Positions 33,368 through 42,055 of a DNA stretch of 64,000 nucleotides are shown piece after piece. Every line of letters starts with the position of its first letter. Within the stretch, counting starts at the first letter, position 1. The translations under genes and the position numbers were made by a program. The notes under the pieces are model-generated. The model saw only the letters and a list, made by a program, of their open reading frames with translations, was not told the origin of the DNA and did no database searches. The stretch is from OMII01 sp947467385 (GTDB lineage Bacteria; Bdellovibrionota_C; UBA2361; OMII01), in the NCBI GenBank assembly GCA_044360075.1, contig JBIKLA010000020.1, forward strand, positions 1 to 64,000, written 5' to 3'.

Positions 33368-34459
33368 CTATACCTGAGCCTGCGCACCGCCGCGCTTCTG
33401 CTTCTGCCTGAAAACGAATGCGAGAACCTCCGCCACCGCGCGGAAGAGCTCGCGAGGAATCTCGCTGCCAACTTCAGTGGAGCCGTACAGCGCTCTTGCA
33501 AGCGCCTTGCGCTCAAGAATCGGAATGTTGTGCTCTTTTCCGATCTCGCGGATGCGCAGGGCGATGAAGTCAGTTCCCTTGGCGACCACGATAGGCGCCG
33601 CAAAATTCTTGCGGTCATACTTGATAGCCACGGCATAGTGCGTCGGATTCGTGATGATGACGTCAGCCTTGGGCACGGACGTCTTGAGCTTCTGAACGAT
33701 GCGCGACATTCCCTTTGCGATCATCTTTCGGCGCATCGTCTCGTCTCCTTCCACCGCCTTGCGCTCGTCCTTGACCTCTTCCTTGGTCATCTTGTTCTGC
33801 CGAAGCCACTGGTACTTGCCCCAGGCCATGTCGATCATGGTCAAGGCGCCAAGGACATACATGATCTTCCAGAACACGCTCCCAATCGCCTCCCCCGTGA
33901 GGTTCAGGACATCCGGTATGGACATGTGAATGAGCCGCACCATCTGTGGGGCAAAACCCTGGAGGGCCCAGTACCCGATCGGAAGCACAAGGGCCAATTT
34001 CACGACCGCCTTGAAGAGGTTCGTGAGCCCGATCACAGAAAAGATACGCTGAAGGCCCTTGAGCGGATTCATAAGGTCCCACCGGAAGTCGAGCCACTTC
34101 TCGCGCCGGTTCCAGCCGGTCTGCAGCATCACCGTGAGCATAGCCACCGCAGCAACTCCGCCCGTCACAATGAGGAGGTCTGGACCAAGCAGGAGCACAA
34201 GCTTAAGGAACCCGGCGACGAGGTCCTCGGTCGACATGGACGGGCGCTCGCCGATCATGAGCAGTGAGCGGATGAGGACGCTTTTCATGTCCCTGTAGAG
34301 CACGCTCCACATCATGCTCACGATAACGAATCCAGCTACCAGCACGGCGAGCTGCTCGAGGTCGATCGAATGGAAGACCGCTCCCGTGCGCCGCAGTTCG
34401 GTGATGCGCCGCTCTGTCGGCAATTCGGTGCGTTGCTCGGGTAAGCTGTCCTTGGCCAT
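33368..34459 (-). CDS. flhB: Flagellar export switch protein FlhB
   Basis: This 363-residue inner-membrane protein has four helices and a C-terminal cytoplasmic domain. The autocleavage site NPTH is present near residues 269-272 (ITNPTHYAVAIKY), so substrate-specificity switching by self-cleavage is expected. The basic linker (MTKEEVKDERKAVEGD) is intact. The gap of 155 bases before it (34460-34614) is the longest within the flagellar run and holds a 6-bp hairpin, so a second promoter may exist here. Confidence 0.96.
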   Translation of the reverse strand: MAKDSLPEQRTELPTERRITELRRTGAVFHSIDLEQLAVLVAGFVIVSMMWSVLYRDMKSVLIRSLLMIGERPSMSTEDLVAGFLKLVLLLGPDLLIVTGGVAAVAMLTVMLQTGWNRREKWLDFRWDLMNPLKGLQRIFSVIGLTNLFKAVVKLALVLPIGYWALQGFAPQMVRLIHMSIPDVLNLTGEAIGSVFWKIMYVLGALTMIDMAWGKYQWLRQNKMTKEEVKDERKAVEGDETMRRKMIAKGMSRIVQKLKTSVPKADVIITNPTHYAVAIKYDRKNFAAPIVVAKGTDFIALRIREIGKEHNIPILERKALARALYGSTEVGSEIPRELFRAVAEVLAFVFRQKQKRGGAQAQV

Positions 34460-34578
34460 GAGACCTTATCTTCGTCCGTTTCGTGAGGCGCGCCTGCCCG
34501 GCCCGTTGGTCAGGGCCTTGGCACACCTATGGAATCAAGGGCTTGGGAGCAAAGAGCATGCCCGCATAAACGCGCGTA

Positions 34579-34595
34579 CCGTAAGGGGGTTACGG
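34579..34595. promoter_or_regulatory. Small inverted repeat in the fliR-flhB gap
   Basis: CCGTAA and TTACGG form a perfect 6-bp stem around GGGGG, in the only sizeable gap of the flagellar operon. No T-run follows in the leftward direction. It is either a protein site or a weak RNA hairpin. Confidence 0.4.
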
Positions 34596-34614
34596 CTGCA
34601 TTTGTGTCAAAAAG

Positions 34615-35406
34615 CTAGCGCAGCGCCATGTGCAGCACATCCCCTAGCCGATTGAACTCCCGGCCGAGGTAGTGCGCGGCCTCGGGCAGCGCAAGGATAG
34701 AGATGAAAAGGCCGATGCCGATCGTGAGGGGAAAGCTGATGATGAAGATGTTAATCGTCGGAACCGCCTTGGAGATGATGCCCATGACGAAGTTCGTAAG
34801 AAGCAGCGCCACGATCACCGGTGCGGCGATCAGGCAGCCGATCTGAAAAATGCGGGCCGTCTGGGAAATGATAGTGTCGAGGCCTGCCTCAGTGAGCAGG
34901 AAGGTTCCAGGCTTAATGGCCTCATCAAGCCCAGCCAGTTCCGCAATCGCCACGTAATGCCCTCCGAGAAGCAGGAACGCAACGATGGCGAAATCAGAGT
35001 AGATCCGCGCCAAATCAGGCAGCACCGCCTGCGTCGATGGGTCTATGAGCTGCGCCCCGTTCAGGCCCATGGTGCTGCTGGCAAGGTGGCCAGCAGTTTG
35101 GGCCCCAGCAACGATCGTGACCGGTATGAGTGCCACGATAGAGCCCAGAAGGACTTCGGACGTAAGCTGGCCCGCCATCAGGCCCATGTCGGGCGGCAGC
35201 GCCGCAACCTCTGCCGGATTGACGCTCACGAGCGCCAGGACAACCGCCGCCGGATAGCGCACGACGAGCCCCATAATGCCACCGCCAAGCCCGGGAGCGA
35301 GCATCATGAAGATGCCGTAGCGGGTCAGGAGCAGCATAAATGTCCACGCCATATCCATGCGTTCGAGGATAAGCTGCGGAATCTGGAAGAATTCGGGCGT
35401 CCCCAT
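34615..35406 (-). CDS. fliR: Flagellar export gate protein FliR
   Basis: This polytopic protein has 263 residues and about six helices. It matches FliR in length and layout, including LTRYGIFMMLAPGLGG near the N-terminus and the MGLNGAQLIDP loop. With FliP and FliQ it forms the export gate in the inner membrane. It starts 8 bases after fliQ. Confidence 0.94.
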   Translation of the reverse strand: MGTPEFFQIPQLILERMDMAWTFMLLLTRYGIFMMLAPGLGGGIMGLVVRYPAAVVLALVSVNPAEVAALPPDMGLMAGQLTSEVLLGSIVALIPVTIVAGAQTAGHLASSTMGLNGAQLIDPSTQAVLPDLARIYSDFAIVAFLLLGGHYVAIAELAGLDEAIKPGTFLLTEAGLDTIISQTARIFQIGCLIAAPVIVALLLTNFVMGIISKAVPTINIFIISFPLTIGIGLFISILALPEAAHYLGREFNRLGDVLHMALR

Positions 35407-35414
35407 GCCGGCTC

Positions 35415-35687
35415 CTACTGCGGGGCGATGTTGCCGATTTGGCTAATGACGTAGATCGTAAAGCCCGCGATGCGGTTGATCATGAAGTGCCCAAAGAGCA
35501 GCATGCCAGCGATGGCAGCACCAATCTTGGGGATAAACGCCAGCGCCGGATCGTTAATCTGGGTCGCCGCCTGGAAGACGCTGACGAGAAAGCCAGCAAT
35601 GAGCCCAAAAACAAGGATCGGGGCGGAGGTGTAGAGCGCGGTCTCAATCGCTATCTGCCCAAGCCTGAGGTAGTCGTCAACATTCAT
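35415..35687 (-). CDS. fliQ: Flagellar export gate protein FliQ
   Basis: This 90-residue protein has two membrane helices (ALYTSAPILVFGLIAGFLVSV and GAAIAGMLLFGHFM). The QAATQINDPALAFIPK loop between them is characteristic of FliQ. It lies between fliP (gap 4 bases) and fliR. Confidence 0.95.
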   Translation of the reverse strand: MNVDDYLRLGQIAIETALYTSAPILVFGLIAGFLVSVFQAATQINDPALAFIPKIGAAIAGMLLFGHFMINRIAGFTIYVISQIGNIAPQ

Positions 35688-35691
35688 GGCG

Positions 35692-36468
35692 TCACGTCAC
35701 GTTATAGGTCTTTACGAGCGAGCTGATAATGAGGTGCCAGCCGTCGACAATCACGAACAGCATGAGCTTCAGCGGCAGCGAAATCACGACCGGAGGGAGC
35801 GTGATCATGCTCATCGAGGTCAGCACCGACGACACAACCATGTCCAGCACAAGGAATGGCAATGCGATCAGGAACCCGATCTGAAAAGCAGTATTGAGCT
35901 CACTCAGGATAAAAGCTGGCACCGCAACAAAAAACGCCACGTCCGCCGGATCCTTTGGAAGCTCCGACCGCGTGATTTGGACGAAGAGCGCCAAATCCTT
36001 CTCGCGCGCATGGCGGACGAGGAAGTCCTTTATTGGGGCCACCGTCTTTGTGAGGGCCTCTTCCTGGCCCATCTGCCCCTCCATGTATGGCTTAATGCCC
36101 TGGTCGTAGCTCTTCTCAAAGACGGGACCCATAATTGCGATCGTCAAAAAGAGCGCGAGGCCCGTGATGACCATGTTCGGCGGCAGCGACTGCGTGCCGA
36201 TCGCCGTTCTTGTCATGCCGAGCACCACCGCGATTCGCGTAAAGCACGTCATGCAAAGAATCATGGCCGGCGCGAACGAAAGCACCGTCAGGAGCAGCAT
36301 GATCTTGAGACTGCTCGCTATCGACCCGCCACCTGCAACCTCGTTGCCGCCCACCGAAATGGAGAGGTCGGGCAGGCTGGACTGCTGCGCAGCAGCATCG
36401 CCGACCCACAAAAGGGCCGTTACTGCGACCGCTATTCCAGCACCATGCCTTAACGTCAAGCTACGCAT
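35692..36468 (-). CDS. fliP: Flagellar export gate protein FliP
   Basis: The protein has 258 residues with a cleavable signal peptide (VGDAAAQQ), as usual for FliP. It has the LLLTVLSFAPAMILCMTCF helix, FTRIAVVLGMTR, and the C-terminal LMLFVIVDGWHLI. The ATG at 36468 is preceded by AGGAGA; a frame 35 codons longer exists but has no signal-peptide character. It overlaps fliO by 8 bases. Confidence 0.95.
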   Translation of the reverse strand: MRSLTLRHGAGIAVAVTALLWVGDAAAQQSSLPDLSISVGGNEVAGGGSIASSLKIMLLLTVLSFAPAMILCMTCFTRIAVVLGMTRTAIGTQSLPPNMVITGLALFLTIAIMGPVFEKSYDQGIKPYMEGQMGQEEALTKTVAPIKDFLVRHAREKDLALFVQITRSELPKDPADVAFFVAVPAFILSELNTAFQIGFLIALPFLVLDMVVSSVLTSMSMITLPPVVISLPLKLMLFVIVDGWHLIISSLVKTYNVT

Positions 36469-36892
36469 TGAAGGTCTCCTGCGCACCACAAGCTTCGTCG
36501 AGCGAGTCGCCGAAATACGCCGGCTCCTCGCGGGTCGGCGAGACGATGCGAGGCTTGTCAGCGCCCGTAGCAACCACGAATTCCTTGCCGTCCAGCGAGA
36601 CGAGGAGAATCGACCCCTTCTGGCTAACCGCTACCCGCTCAAGCACCGTCAGGCGCCTCCGCATCCCCACGGAAGACTTAAGCACATAGCGCTTGTAGAC
36701 ATGAATGGCCCCGCCGAAAACTCCGACACACAGGAAAAGCCCGCCGAGCATACGAATGAGCGAGCCGGTCACGCTGAAGGGCTCAGGAACCCCAACCGCA
36801 AGAGGCTCTGCGAGGGCGGTCCCGGCGCACAGGAACGAAGCAGAGGAGATGCAGAGAAGTGCCGCTACGCCGAGAAACCAAACCTGTCTCAT
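36461..36892 (-). CDS. fliO: Flagellar assembly protein FliO
   Basis: The protein has 143 residues, with a signal-like N-terminus, one membrane helix at about 44-62 (RMLGGLFLCVGVFGGAIHVY), and a cytoplasmic domain with RRLTVLERVAVSQKGSILLVSLDGKEFVVA, the FliO pattern. FliO helps FliP oligomerise. It lies between fliN and fliP. The overlap with fliP suggests coupled synthesis. Confidence 0.9.
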   Translation of the reverse strand: MRQVWFLGVAALLCISSASFLCAGTALAEPLAVGVPEPFSVTGSLIRMLGGLFLCVGVFGGAIHVYKRYVLKSSVGMRRRLTVLERVAVSQKGSILLVSLDGKEFVVATGADKPRIVSPTREEPAYFGDSLDEACGAQETFNA

Positions 36893-36897
36893 GATGC

Positions 36898-37308
36898 TTA
36901 TCCCGCTGCCTGCTCAAGGGTCTCAATTCGGTCTTCCGGCGAGATAATGTCGGTCAGCCGAACACCGAACTTCTCGTTCACGATGACAGCCTCGCCCCGG
37001 GCGACCGGCTTTCCGTTGATGAAAATATCGAGCGGCTCCCCGGCAAGCTTCTCAAGCTCCACCACCGAGCCCTGGCCCAGCTGAAGGAGGTCATGAATTG
37101 TCATGCGGGATCTCCCCACCTCAACAGTGACCTGGAGCGCCACGTCGAGAATGAAGTCGAGGGTCCTTCCCGCGCCCTTCTTTGCGCTGATGGGCGCAGC
37201 AGCCGCAGCTGCCGCCGCGTCTGCGACCTCAGTGGCAGCCTTGGCAACATCCTCAAGCCCCTGCTCGACAGCCTTCTCAGCTTCTTTCTCAGTCTCGTTA
37301 TCTGCCAT
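36898..37308 (-). CDS. fliN: Flagellar C-ring protein FliN
   Basis: The protein has 136 residues. The C-terminal 75 residues are a standard SpoA/FliN domain (LDVALQVTVEVGRSRMTIHDLLQLGQGSVVEL in outline, ending FGVRLTDIISPEDR). The first 55 residues are an Ala/Glu/Asp-rich extension. It forms the base of the switch complex with FliM. The ATG overlaps the end of fliM by 11 bases. Confidence 0.96.
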   Translation of the reverse strand: MADNETEKEAEKAVEQGLEDVAKAATEVADAAAAAAAAPISAKKGAGRTLDFILDVALQVTVEVGRSRMTIHDLLQLGQGSVVELEKLAGEPLDIFINGKPVARGEAVIVNEKFGVRLTDIISPEDRIETLEQAAG

Positions 37309-38323
37309 TGCGAATCAGCTCCTCTCTGTTGCGAATGTTAATCAAGTCCTGCCTCGGAATTTCGCGAGTCATCCGGACTGCGCGATTGCCGCGGCAACTA
37401 CCGACAAAACCGTAAAACTTCGGCACGCCCTCAACCATAACGTGCGCTTCCTCCGCAGGGTTGGTGTCGAGCGTGATGACGTCCCCTACCCCAAGCGAGA
37501 GCCATTCGCGCGCCTTCATGCTGCCGCGGGCGAGCTGGACGCTGACCGAGCAGAAGCTTTGGAGGATATTCTCGCGTATGCGCTTGACCGACTCAGCATC
37601 CGCCTCGAGGCGCGTGCTCTGGAAGCCCGTCGAAAGCCTTGACTTGAGCGGCTCAAGAGCGGTGTAAGGCATGCAGATCGTGAGCTGGGTGCATTCCTGC
37701 TCAAGCTCGATCTCTAAAGACACCGCGACGACGATGTCCGAGGGCGGCGCGATCGTCACGGCAAAGGGGTTGACCTCTGAGCGCACATACTCAAAGTCGA
37801 TCGGGTGGACAGGTGCCCATGCCTCCTTAAGGTTGTCGAGGGCAAGGCTTACGACTCTTGAAATGAGGCGGGTCTCGATCGGGGTGTACTCGCGCCCCTC
37901 CACCTTGACGCGGCCCTGTCCGCGCCCGCCGAATAGGCCGTCAATGATGCCAAAGACAAGGGGAGCCGACACGACTATCAGCGCTTGGCCATGAAGGGGG
38001 GGCATCTTGATGATGTGCAGTGAGGACGGCAGCGACAGCTTCTTCATGAAGGAGCCAAACTTCACCATCTCAATGCCGCCGACGTTCATGAAGCAGGTGC
38101 GCCCAAGAAACTTCGCCAAGGCGGTGCGAAACTGGCGGGAGAATCGGTCATACACGAGCTCAAGCGTCGGCATCCGGCCGCGGATAATGCGCTCCTGGCT
38201 CGCAAGGTCGAACTTTTTCGCCGCAGCCTGTGCCTGCTGCGCAACGCTGTCCTCTTCGATGTCCCCCTCAGAGAGCCCTCGGAGGAGCGAGTTGATTTCG
38301 TCTTGTGATAGCACTTGCGACAT
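37298..38323 (-). CDS. fliM: Flagellar switch protein FliM
   Basis: The protein has 341 residues, the standard length. The N-terminal CheY-binding peptide is modified but recognisable (LSQDEINSLLRGLSEGD). A middle CheC-like domain includes RTCFMNVGGIEMVKFGSF, and a SpoA C-terminal domain ends the protein (SLGVGDVITLDTNPAEEA). It sets rotation direction. It follows fliL by 7 bases. Confidence 0.96.
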   Translation of the reverse strand: MSQVLSQDEINSLLRGLSEGDIEEDSVAQQAQAAAKKFDLASQERIIRGRMPTLELVYDRFSRQFRTALAKFLGRTCFMNVGGIEMVKFGSFMKKLSLPSSLHIIKMPPLHGQALIVVSAPLVFGIIDGLFGGRGQGRVKVEGREYTPIETRLISRVVSLALDNLKEAWAPVHPIDFEYVRSEVNPFAVTIAPPSDIVVAVSLEIELEQECTQLTICMPYTALEPLKSRLSTGFQSTRLEADAESVKRIRENILQSFCSVSVQLARGSMKAREWLSLGVGDVITLDTNPAEEAHVMVEGVPKFYGFVGSCRGNRAVRMTREIPRQDLINIRNREELIRNGR

Positions 38324-38330
38324 AGCAGCC

Positions 38331-38885
38331 TTACTGAATCACAAACTGGGTAAAGTACACGCGGCGCACATCCTCTTTCCTCAACTGGTCGTTCACAATC
38401 TTGCGAATCCCGCTCTTGAGGTCGTCCTTGCCCTTTCCTGACTGGAGATCCTCCGGCGACTGGGAGGACAGGTAGGTAATGATCGCGTCCCGGATCGGGA
38501 CAAGCCGGCTGTAGAACTTGGGCGGAACGTCGAGCCCCTCAAACTCAAGCTGCATCTGCATCCTGATGTACTTGCCCCCAGCGAGATTGAGCAGGAATGT
38601 GTCGAGCGGCACGATTGCCCCGAGGGCTTCTTCGCCCTCCTCAAGCTCCACGGTTTCCTGCGCACCCTCGAGCTTGGCGGTGCTCTCATCGTCGCTCGTT
38701 ACGTCGACAGATACCTCTTCTACCTTGGGCTCTTCCTTGGTGAGCATGTAGTAGCCGGCCGGGACACCGGTGATGAGCAGCAGCGCACCCACACCCGATG
38801 CGGCGATGATGGCCTTTTTGCCGCGAGCAGGGGCAGGTAGGCCCGCTTGGGCCTCGTTCTCCTGGTTTGACTCTTCCTGGCTCAT
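38331..38885 (-). CDS. fliL: Flagellar basal body-associated protein FliL
   Basis: The protein has 184 residues, with a short cytoplasmic tail, one membrane helix at about 28-50, an acidic linker rich in Glu/Asp, and the FliL periplasmic domain (PLDTFLLNLAGGKYIRMQMQLEF, then RDAIITYLSS). FliL rings the stator. Here it follows the two MotB-like proteins, fitting a stator role. AGGAAAG precedes the ATG. Confidence 0.93.
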   Translation of the reverse strand: MSQEESNQENEAQAGLPAPARGKKAIIAASGVGALLLITGVPAGYYMLTKEEPKVEEVSVDVTSDDESTAKLEGAQETVELEEGEEALGAIVPLDTFLLNLAGGKYIRMQMQLEFEGLDVPPKFYSRLVPIRDAIITYLSSQSPEDLQSGKGKDDLKSGIRKIVNDQLRKEDVRRVYFTQFVIQ

Positions 38886-38892
38886 CGCTTTC

Positions 38893-39456
38893 CTACGTCC
38901 GTGTTACTCGTACGGTTCCGACCACCTTCCGCGTGGTCGGCCTCAAAATTCGGGCCTCCGCACAGCTCGTCAGGAGTTCAATCCTGAGAGACATCCGCGC
39001 AAACTCGGGGCTCAAGGCCAGCGGAACAACTCTTCGCACAACTTCCTGCCGTCCGGCCTCAGGGCTGCACGCAACGACGGTCATAACAAGGCCATCTGCC
39101 GCGAGGTGTCCACGCAGCCCGTCTTCGAGCGCGGCGAGCAGAAGAGCTCGTGCGACCGGCGAGTCCGAGGTGGCGACTTCTTCAAACAGCGGAATCTCTG
39201 CCACAACGCGAGGGGTCTCCCTCGCGGTTGATCCAGCAAGGGTGGTGCCAAGCCCGCCCCCGGTGCCCTCAAAGGGTGTAACCGTCTGGTTTTTTGAGGA
39301 TACATCGCGGCTCGACAGCCTTCCCCAGGGTGTCAGAACAAGGAAGAAACAGAGCAATAGTGTCAAAAGATCGCCAAAGCTGATGAACCAAACCGTTGAC
39401 GCAGGCTGCGTGGCTGATGCGCTTCGGCCGCTGTTTCCTGTCCTATAATCGCTCAT
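38893..39456 (-). CDS. motB: MotB-like stator protein lacking an evident OmpA domain
   Basis: The protein has 187 residues. A single N-terminal helix carries the stator signature VWFISFGDLLTLLLCFFLVL with D29, the proton-binding Asp of MotB. The 130-residue periplasmic part has no recognisable OmpA/MotB peptidoglycan-binding motif, and the protein is much shorter than usual MotB (about 250-310). The ATG at 39456 has GGAGG upstream. The start overlaps the preceding gene, whose product does look OmpA-like, so the two together may do the work of one MotB. motA lies two genes upstream. Confidence 0.8.
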   Translation of the reverse strand: MSDYRTGNSGRSASATQPASTVWFISFGDLLTLLLCFFLVLTPWGRLSSRDVSSKNQTVTPFEGTGGGLGTTLAGSTARETPRVVAEIPLFEEVATSDSPVARALLLAALEDGLRGHLAADGLVMTVVACSPEAGRQEVVRRVVPLALSPEFARMSLRIELLTSCAEARILRPTTRKVVGTVRVTRT

Positions 39457-39946
39457 GCTGCCCCTCCTCCTTAAGGGCGGAGAATCGCGCCACGACCGAG
39501 CGGCCATCTCCGACTCCCGCCTCTATCGACAGCGAAAAAGAGCCCGGCGGAACGGACTCACGCAAAAGAAAGTCCTCAACCGCCTCGGCCCGCGCCGCAA
39601 GCTCAGCCATGAGCTGTGGAGATGCCTGAAGCTTTGCTCGGTCTAAGGACAGCGACAGCGATACGTGCACGTCATGGCTCTTTATGAACATGGCCACAGC
39701 CTTAAGCTGGGGATGGCCCGCCGGAATCGATGCCGTCCCGCCGAATGGATCGGGAATGTGCATGTCGGCGAGCGCAACCTCCTGGGCCTTCGGCTCTCCC
39801 GCGGCAAGCACAGGCTCGACTGCTGGAGCTGCGGCGCTGGCGCGCTGAAATGCGGCGACGCAGAAGGTCAAGAGAATCAGGAGCACGGCCACGTACTGCG
39901 TGTAAAACGCCCTTAGAATCCGCCTGTCACATCCCGCACTCGCCAT
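39443..39946 (-). CDS. Single-helix protein with OmpA/MotB-C-like periplasmic domain
   Basis: The protein has 167 residues. One membrane helix lies at about 17-33 (TQYVAVLLILLTFCVAAF) and lacks the MotB Asp. Residues 76-160 follow the OmpA-like beta-alpha-beta-alpha-beta order: HPQLKAVAMFIKSHD, a strand ending SLSLD (D102), then LMAELAARAEAVEDFLL with R119, then a FSLSIEAGVGDGR strand and VVARF. D102 and R119 occupy the usual peptidoglycan-binding positions. It sits between motA (14 bases) and motB (overlap of 14 bases). I infer a peptidoglycan anchor for the stator; the family call is by eye. Confidence 0.65.
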   Translation of the reverse strand: MASAGCDRRILRAFYTQYVAVLLILLTFCVAAFQRASAAAPAVEPVLAAGEPKAQEVALADMHIPDPFGGTASIPAGHPQLKAVAMFIKSHDVHVSLSLSLDRAKLQASPQLMAELAARAEAVEDFLLRESVPPGSFSLSIEAGVGDGRSVVARFSALKEEGQHERL

Positions 39947-39960
39947 GGGACCTGCACTCG

Positions 39961-40779
39961 CTAATGGTTAGCTGCCGTCACGAAGCTCTGGAGCCGCTGC
40001 TCAAGCATGATTGGGCTCTCGGAGCGCGCAACGCTCAAGAGCCCCTCGATCGTGATCTCTTTGGCCTGTTCGCGCTCCTGCGCTATTACCCGCAGCTTTC
40101 CGGCGACGGGAAAGAAGAAGAGGTTCGCCGCAACCGACCCGTAGAGCGTTGCAACAAGCGCAAGTGACATCGCCGGACCTATCGTTGCGGCGTCGCTGAG
40201 CGAGCCAAGCATCTGAATAAGCCCTATAAGGGTGCCTATGAGCCCCATCGCTGGCGAGAAGTTTCCCATCGTCTCAAACACGCCAACCGACCGCCACGCC
40301 TGGTCGTTTGAGGTCCGCATCTCCGTCTGGAGGATCCTCGCGATGTCATCTGGCTGCTGCGCATCGACCGTAAGCTGAAGCCCCAAGCGGTAGAAGGAAT
40401 CGGTGGTTTGCGAGGCCTCGTCCTCCATTACGAGAACTCCCTCATCCTTCACGCGGCGCGAGAGGCGCACGAGCGCCGCGATGCGGTCGGCCGGAGACTC
40501 CTGGTTCTGAAACAGCGCGCTGCGCGCCGCTTTGGCCGCACTGCGCACATCCGAAATCGAGAACTGAATGAGGGTCGAGAAGATCGTCCCGCCAAGCACA
40601 AGCACAATGCCCTCAAGGCTGACGAACGTGAGCGGGCGCCCACCTAGGCAGGCCCCGATGACCACCAGTAGGGCCGATCCGCACAACCCGATCACGAGGG
40701 AACGGTTGACCTGCGGGCGCTCCGCCTGGCGTGCCCGATTTCGTGCCCACTCCGGGCGCAAGTACAATTTCTCTCTCAT
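39961..40779 (-). CDS. motA: Flagellar stator protein MotA
   Basis: The protein has 272 residues and four helices. The proton-channel region GNFSPAMGLIGTLIGLIQML and the TM4 block GPAMSLALVATLYGS are typical of MotA. A cytoplasmic loop between helices 2 and 3 contains the charged residues that contact FliG. The ATG at 40779 is preceded by AGAGG and gives a 39-residue basic N-terminus before the first helix. It is first in the leftward flagellar operon. Confidence 0.93.
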   Translation of the reverse strand: MREKLYLRPEWARNRARQAERPQVNRSLVIGLCGSALLVVIGACLGGRPLTFVSLEGIVLVLGGTIFSTLIQFSISDVRSAAKAARSALFQNQESPADRIAALVRLSRRVKDEGVLVMEDEASQTTDSFYRLGLQLTVDAQQPDDIARILQTEMRTSNDQAWRSVGVFETMGNFSPAMGLIGTLIGLIQMLGSLSDAATIGPAMSLALVATLYGSVAANLFFFPVAGKLRVIAQEREQAKEITIEGLLSVARSESPIMLEQRLQSFVTAANH

Positions 40780-41068
40780 TAAACCCCTCTTAACCTTTGC
40801 AGCGGCCGCAAATACCGGCACAAGGCGGTGAGCCCCAGCGTGTCGGGTGATTGACCCCGCCGCACCAAAAGCAGCAAGTCGTGTGCCAGGTCCGATGACA
40901 CGCCGGACCTGCTTCGGTATCAGATGAGGACCGATGGCCCAAAGGATTCGCGTATTTCTTCAATAGCTTAGGAAAATCGGCGGCAGCCTGATGGGCGCAT
41001 CACGCGCCGGCGCCGAAAGCGTCTCGCGTCAATTGGTTGGCGCTTACCATCCCGGCCAGCCCATCAGC
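40780..41068. other. Gap upstream of motA with a hairpin
   Basis: The promoter of the flagellar operon should lie in this gap. CAGGTCCG at 40887-40894 and CGGACCTG at 40904-40911 form an 8-bp stem with a 9-nt loop, but no adjoining T-run. It could end transcription of the gene at 41069 or be a regulator site. I could not assign a sigma-54 or sigma-28 promoter by eye. Confidence 0.4.
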
Positions 41069-41704
41069 CTACTCAAACGAGAAGATGTTGATCCCCTTGT
41101 CCGTTACTTCGCGCAGGAGGGTCTCGGTGCGGCCAACGCTCTTCTGGGCCCCCTCAGCCGAGTCTCGCTTGGCCATCAACTCCGCCACGGTCTCCTTGCA
41201 CTTTACGTAGCGAGGCCGCTGCGAGGCGTTGAATGCCGCAAGCTTCGCCCCGCTCGCCGCTGACACCTTGTACTTCGACCGCTCGTCAAAATCGCCCGCA
41301 AGCCAGGTTTTCCAAAACTGACTCATGGTCGGGCAGCTCGGCTCGCCATCAGCTTTTGATATGAGGACATCGCCCGCAAGAATCGCGTCGAGGATGAAGG
41401 GGCACTCGCCCGCCCTCACCGAGCAGAAAAAATACAGGAAGGTCAGGTAGGAAACTCCTGAGTCCCCAAGCTCAGCGCTCTTGCCGGAGGCAGGCGCCGC
41501 GAGCCGCCCGCGCAGGGCCGAAAGCCACTCCCTCGCTTCCTTCTCGCCACGCTCATCTCTTGAGAGGACAGGATGAGAAGGATCCTCGATGGTTATATCA
41601 CCGGACTGGACTGAGGAGCCGGCATCAGGCTTGTCCTGAGCCCACAAGGGGCTGCTGCTCACGACGCACACGCCACACACGAGGCTTATGATTAATGCAC
41701 GCAC
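41069..41704 (-). CDS. Secreted hypothetical protein upstream of motA
   Basis: The protein has 211 residues with a signal peptide (cleavage near PLWAQ). The mature part is polar with Cys residues at about 93, 100, 123 and 168 that could form disulfides. I recognise no family. The GTG start at 41704 has AAGGGGG upstream. It is transcribed in the same direction as the flagellar operon, about 290 bases away, and divergently from the mini rod gene. A flagellar link is possible from position only. Confidence 0.65.
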   Translation of the reverse strand: MRALIISLVCGVCVVSSSPLWAQDKPDAGSSVQSGDITIEDPSHPVLSRDERGEKEAREWLSALRGRLAAPASGKSAELGDSGVSYLTFLYFFCSVRAGECPFILDAILAGDVLISKADGEPSCPTMSQFWKTWLAGDFDERSKYKVSAASGAKLAAFNASQRPRYVKCKETVAELMAKRDSAEGAQKSVGRTETLLREVTDKGINIFSFE

Positions 41705-41821
41705 ACAACCCCCTTTGCCCTTCCAGAGCTTTAGCTAATTATGCCATCCGGCTTCAGCCGGTGCTAACCCTAAAACGCGCCGTTTCCTAAAGTTTTCTCG
41801 GGAAATGCCGCCCCTTTCTAC

Positions 41822-42046
41822 ATGGACCCAATCTTTTCAACAGGCCTGAGCGGTATCCTGGATGGCCATCGCCGCGCAGCCGACGCAAGCGAGCGGGCTA
41901 TCAGCGCCTTCTCAAGCGAACAGCCCGAGGATGCAGTCTCAGCTTTTATCGACCTACAGGCCGCCCGCAGGCAGGTCGAGGCTTCAACAAAGGTCATCAA
42001 GGTGGGCCAAGACCTGCTCGGCGCAACCCTGGATATATTTGCGTAG
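41822..42046 (+). CDS. Mini flagellar rod/hook-like protein (74 aa)
   Basis: The protein has only 74 residues, yet its two ends look like the two ends of axial flagellar proteins. The start, DPIFSTGLSGILDGHRRA, resembles the N-terminal Flg_bb_rod helix. The end, AFIDLQAARRQVEASTKVIKVGQ followed by DLLG, resembles the FlgE/F/G C-terminal helix (DLI-x-A-x-x-YEANxKVIKTxDELL). The two helices would form a D0-type coiled coil with no central domain. The ATG has no strong ribosome-binding site. It is divergent from the secreted gene. The real role is unknown; a rod adaptor is inference. Confidence 0.65.
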   Translation: MDPIFSTGLSGILDGHRRAADASERAISAFSSEQPEDAVSAFIDLQAARRQVEASTKVIKVGQDLLGATLDIFA

Positions 42047-42055
42047 CGAACGCGG

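Noticed and set aside
33530..34267. Plus-strand 245-aa ORF in flhB
   Set aside because: His/Arg/Asp-rich shadow of flhB.
34582..34610. TTGACA-like promoter in the fliR-flhB gap
   Set aside because: TTGACA is present on the minus strand, but the sequence 17 bases away (CCCTTA) is not a credible -10.
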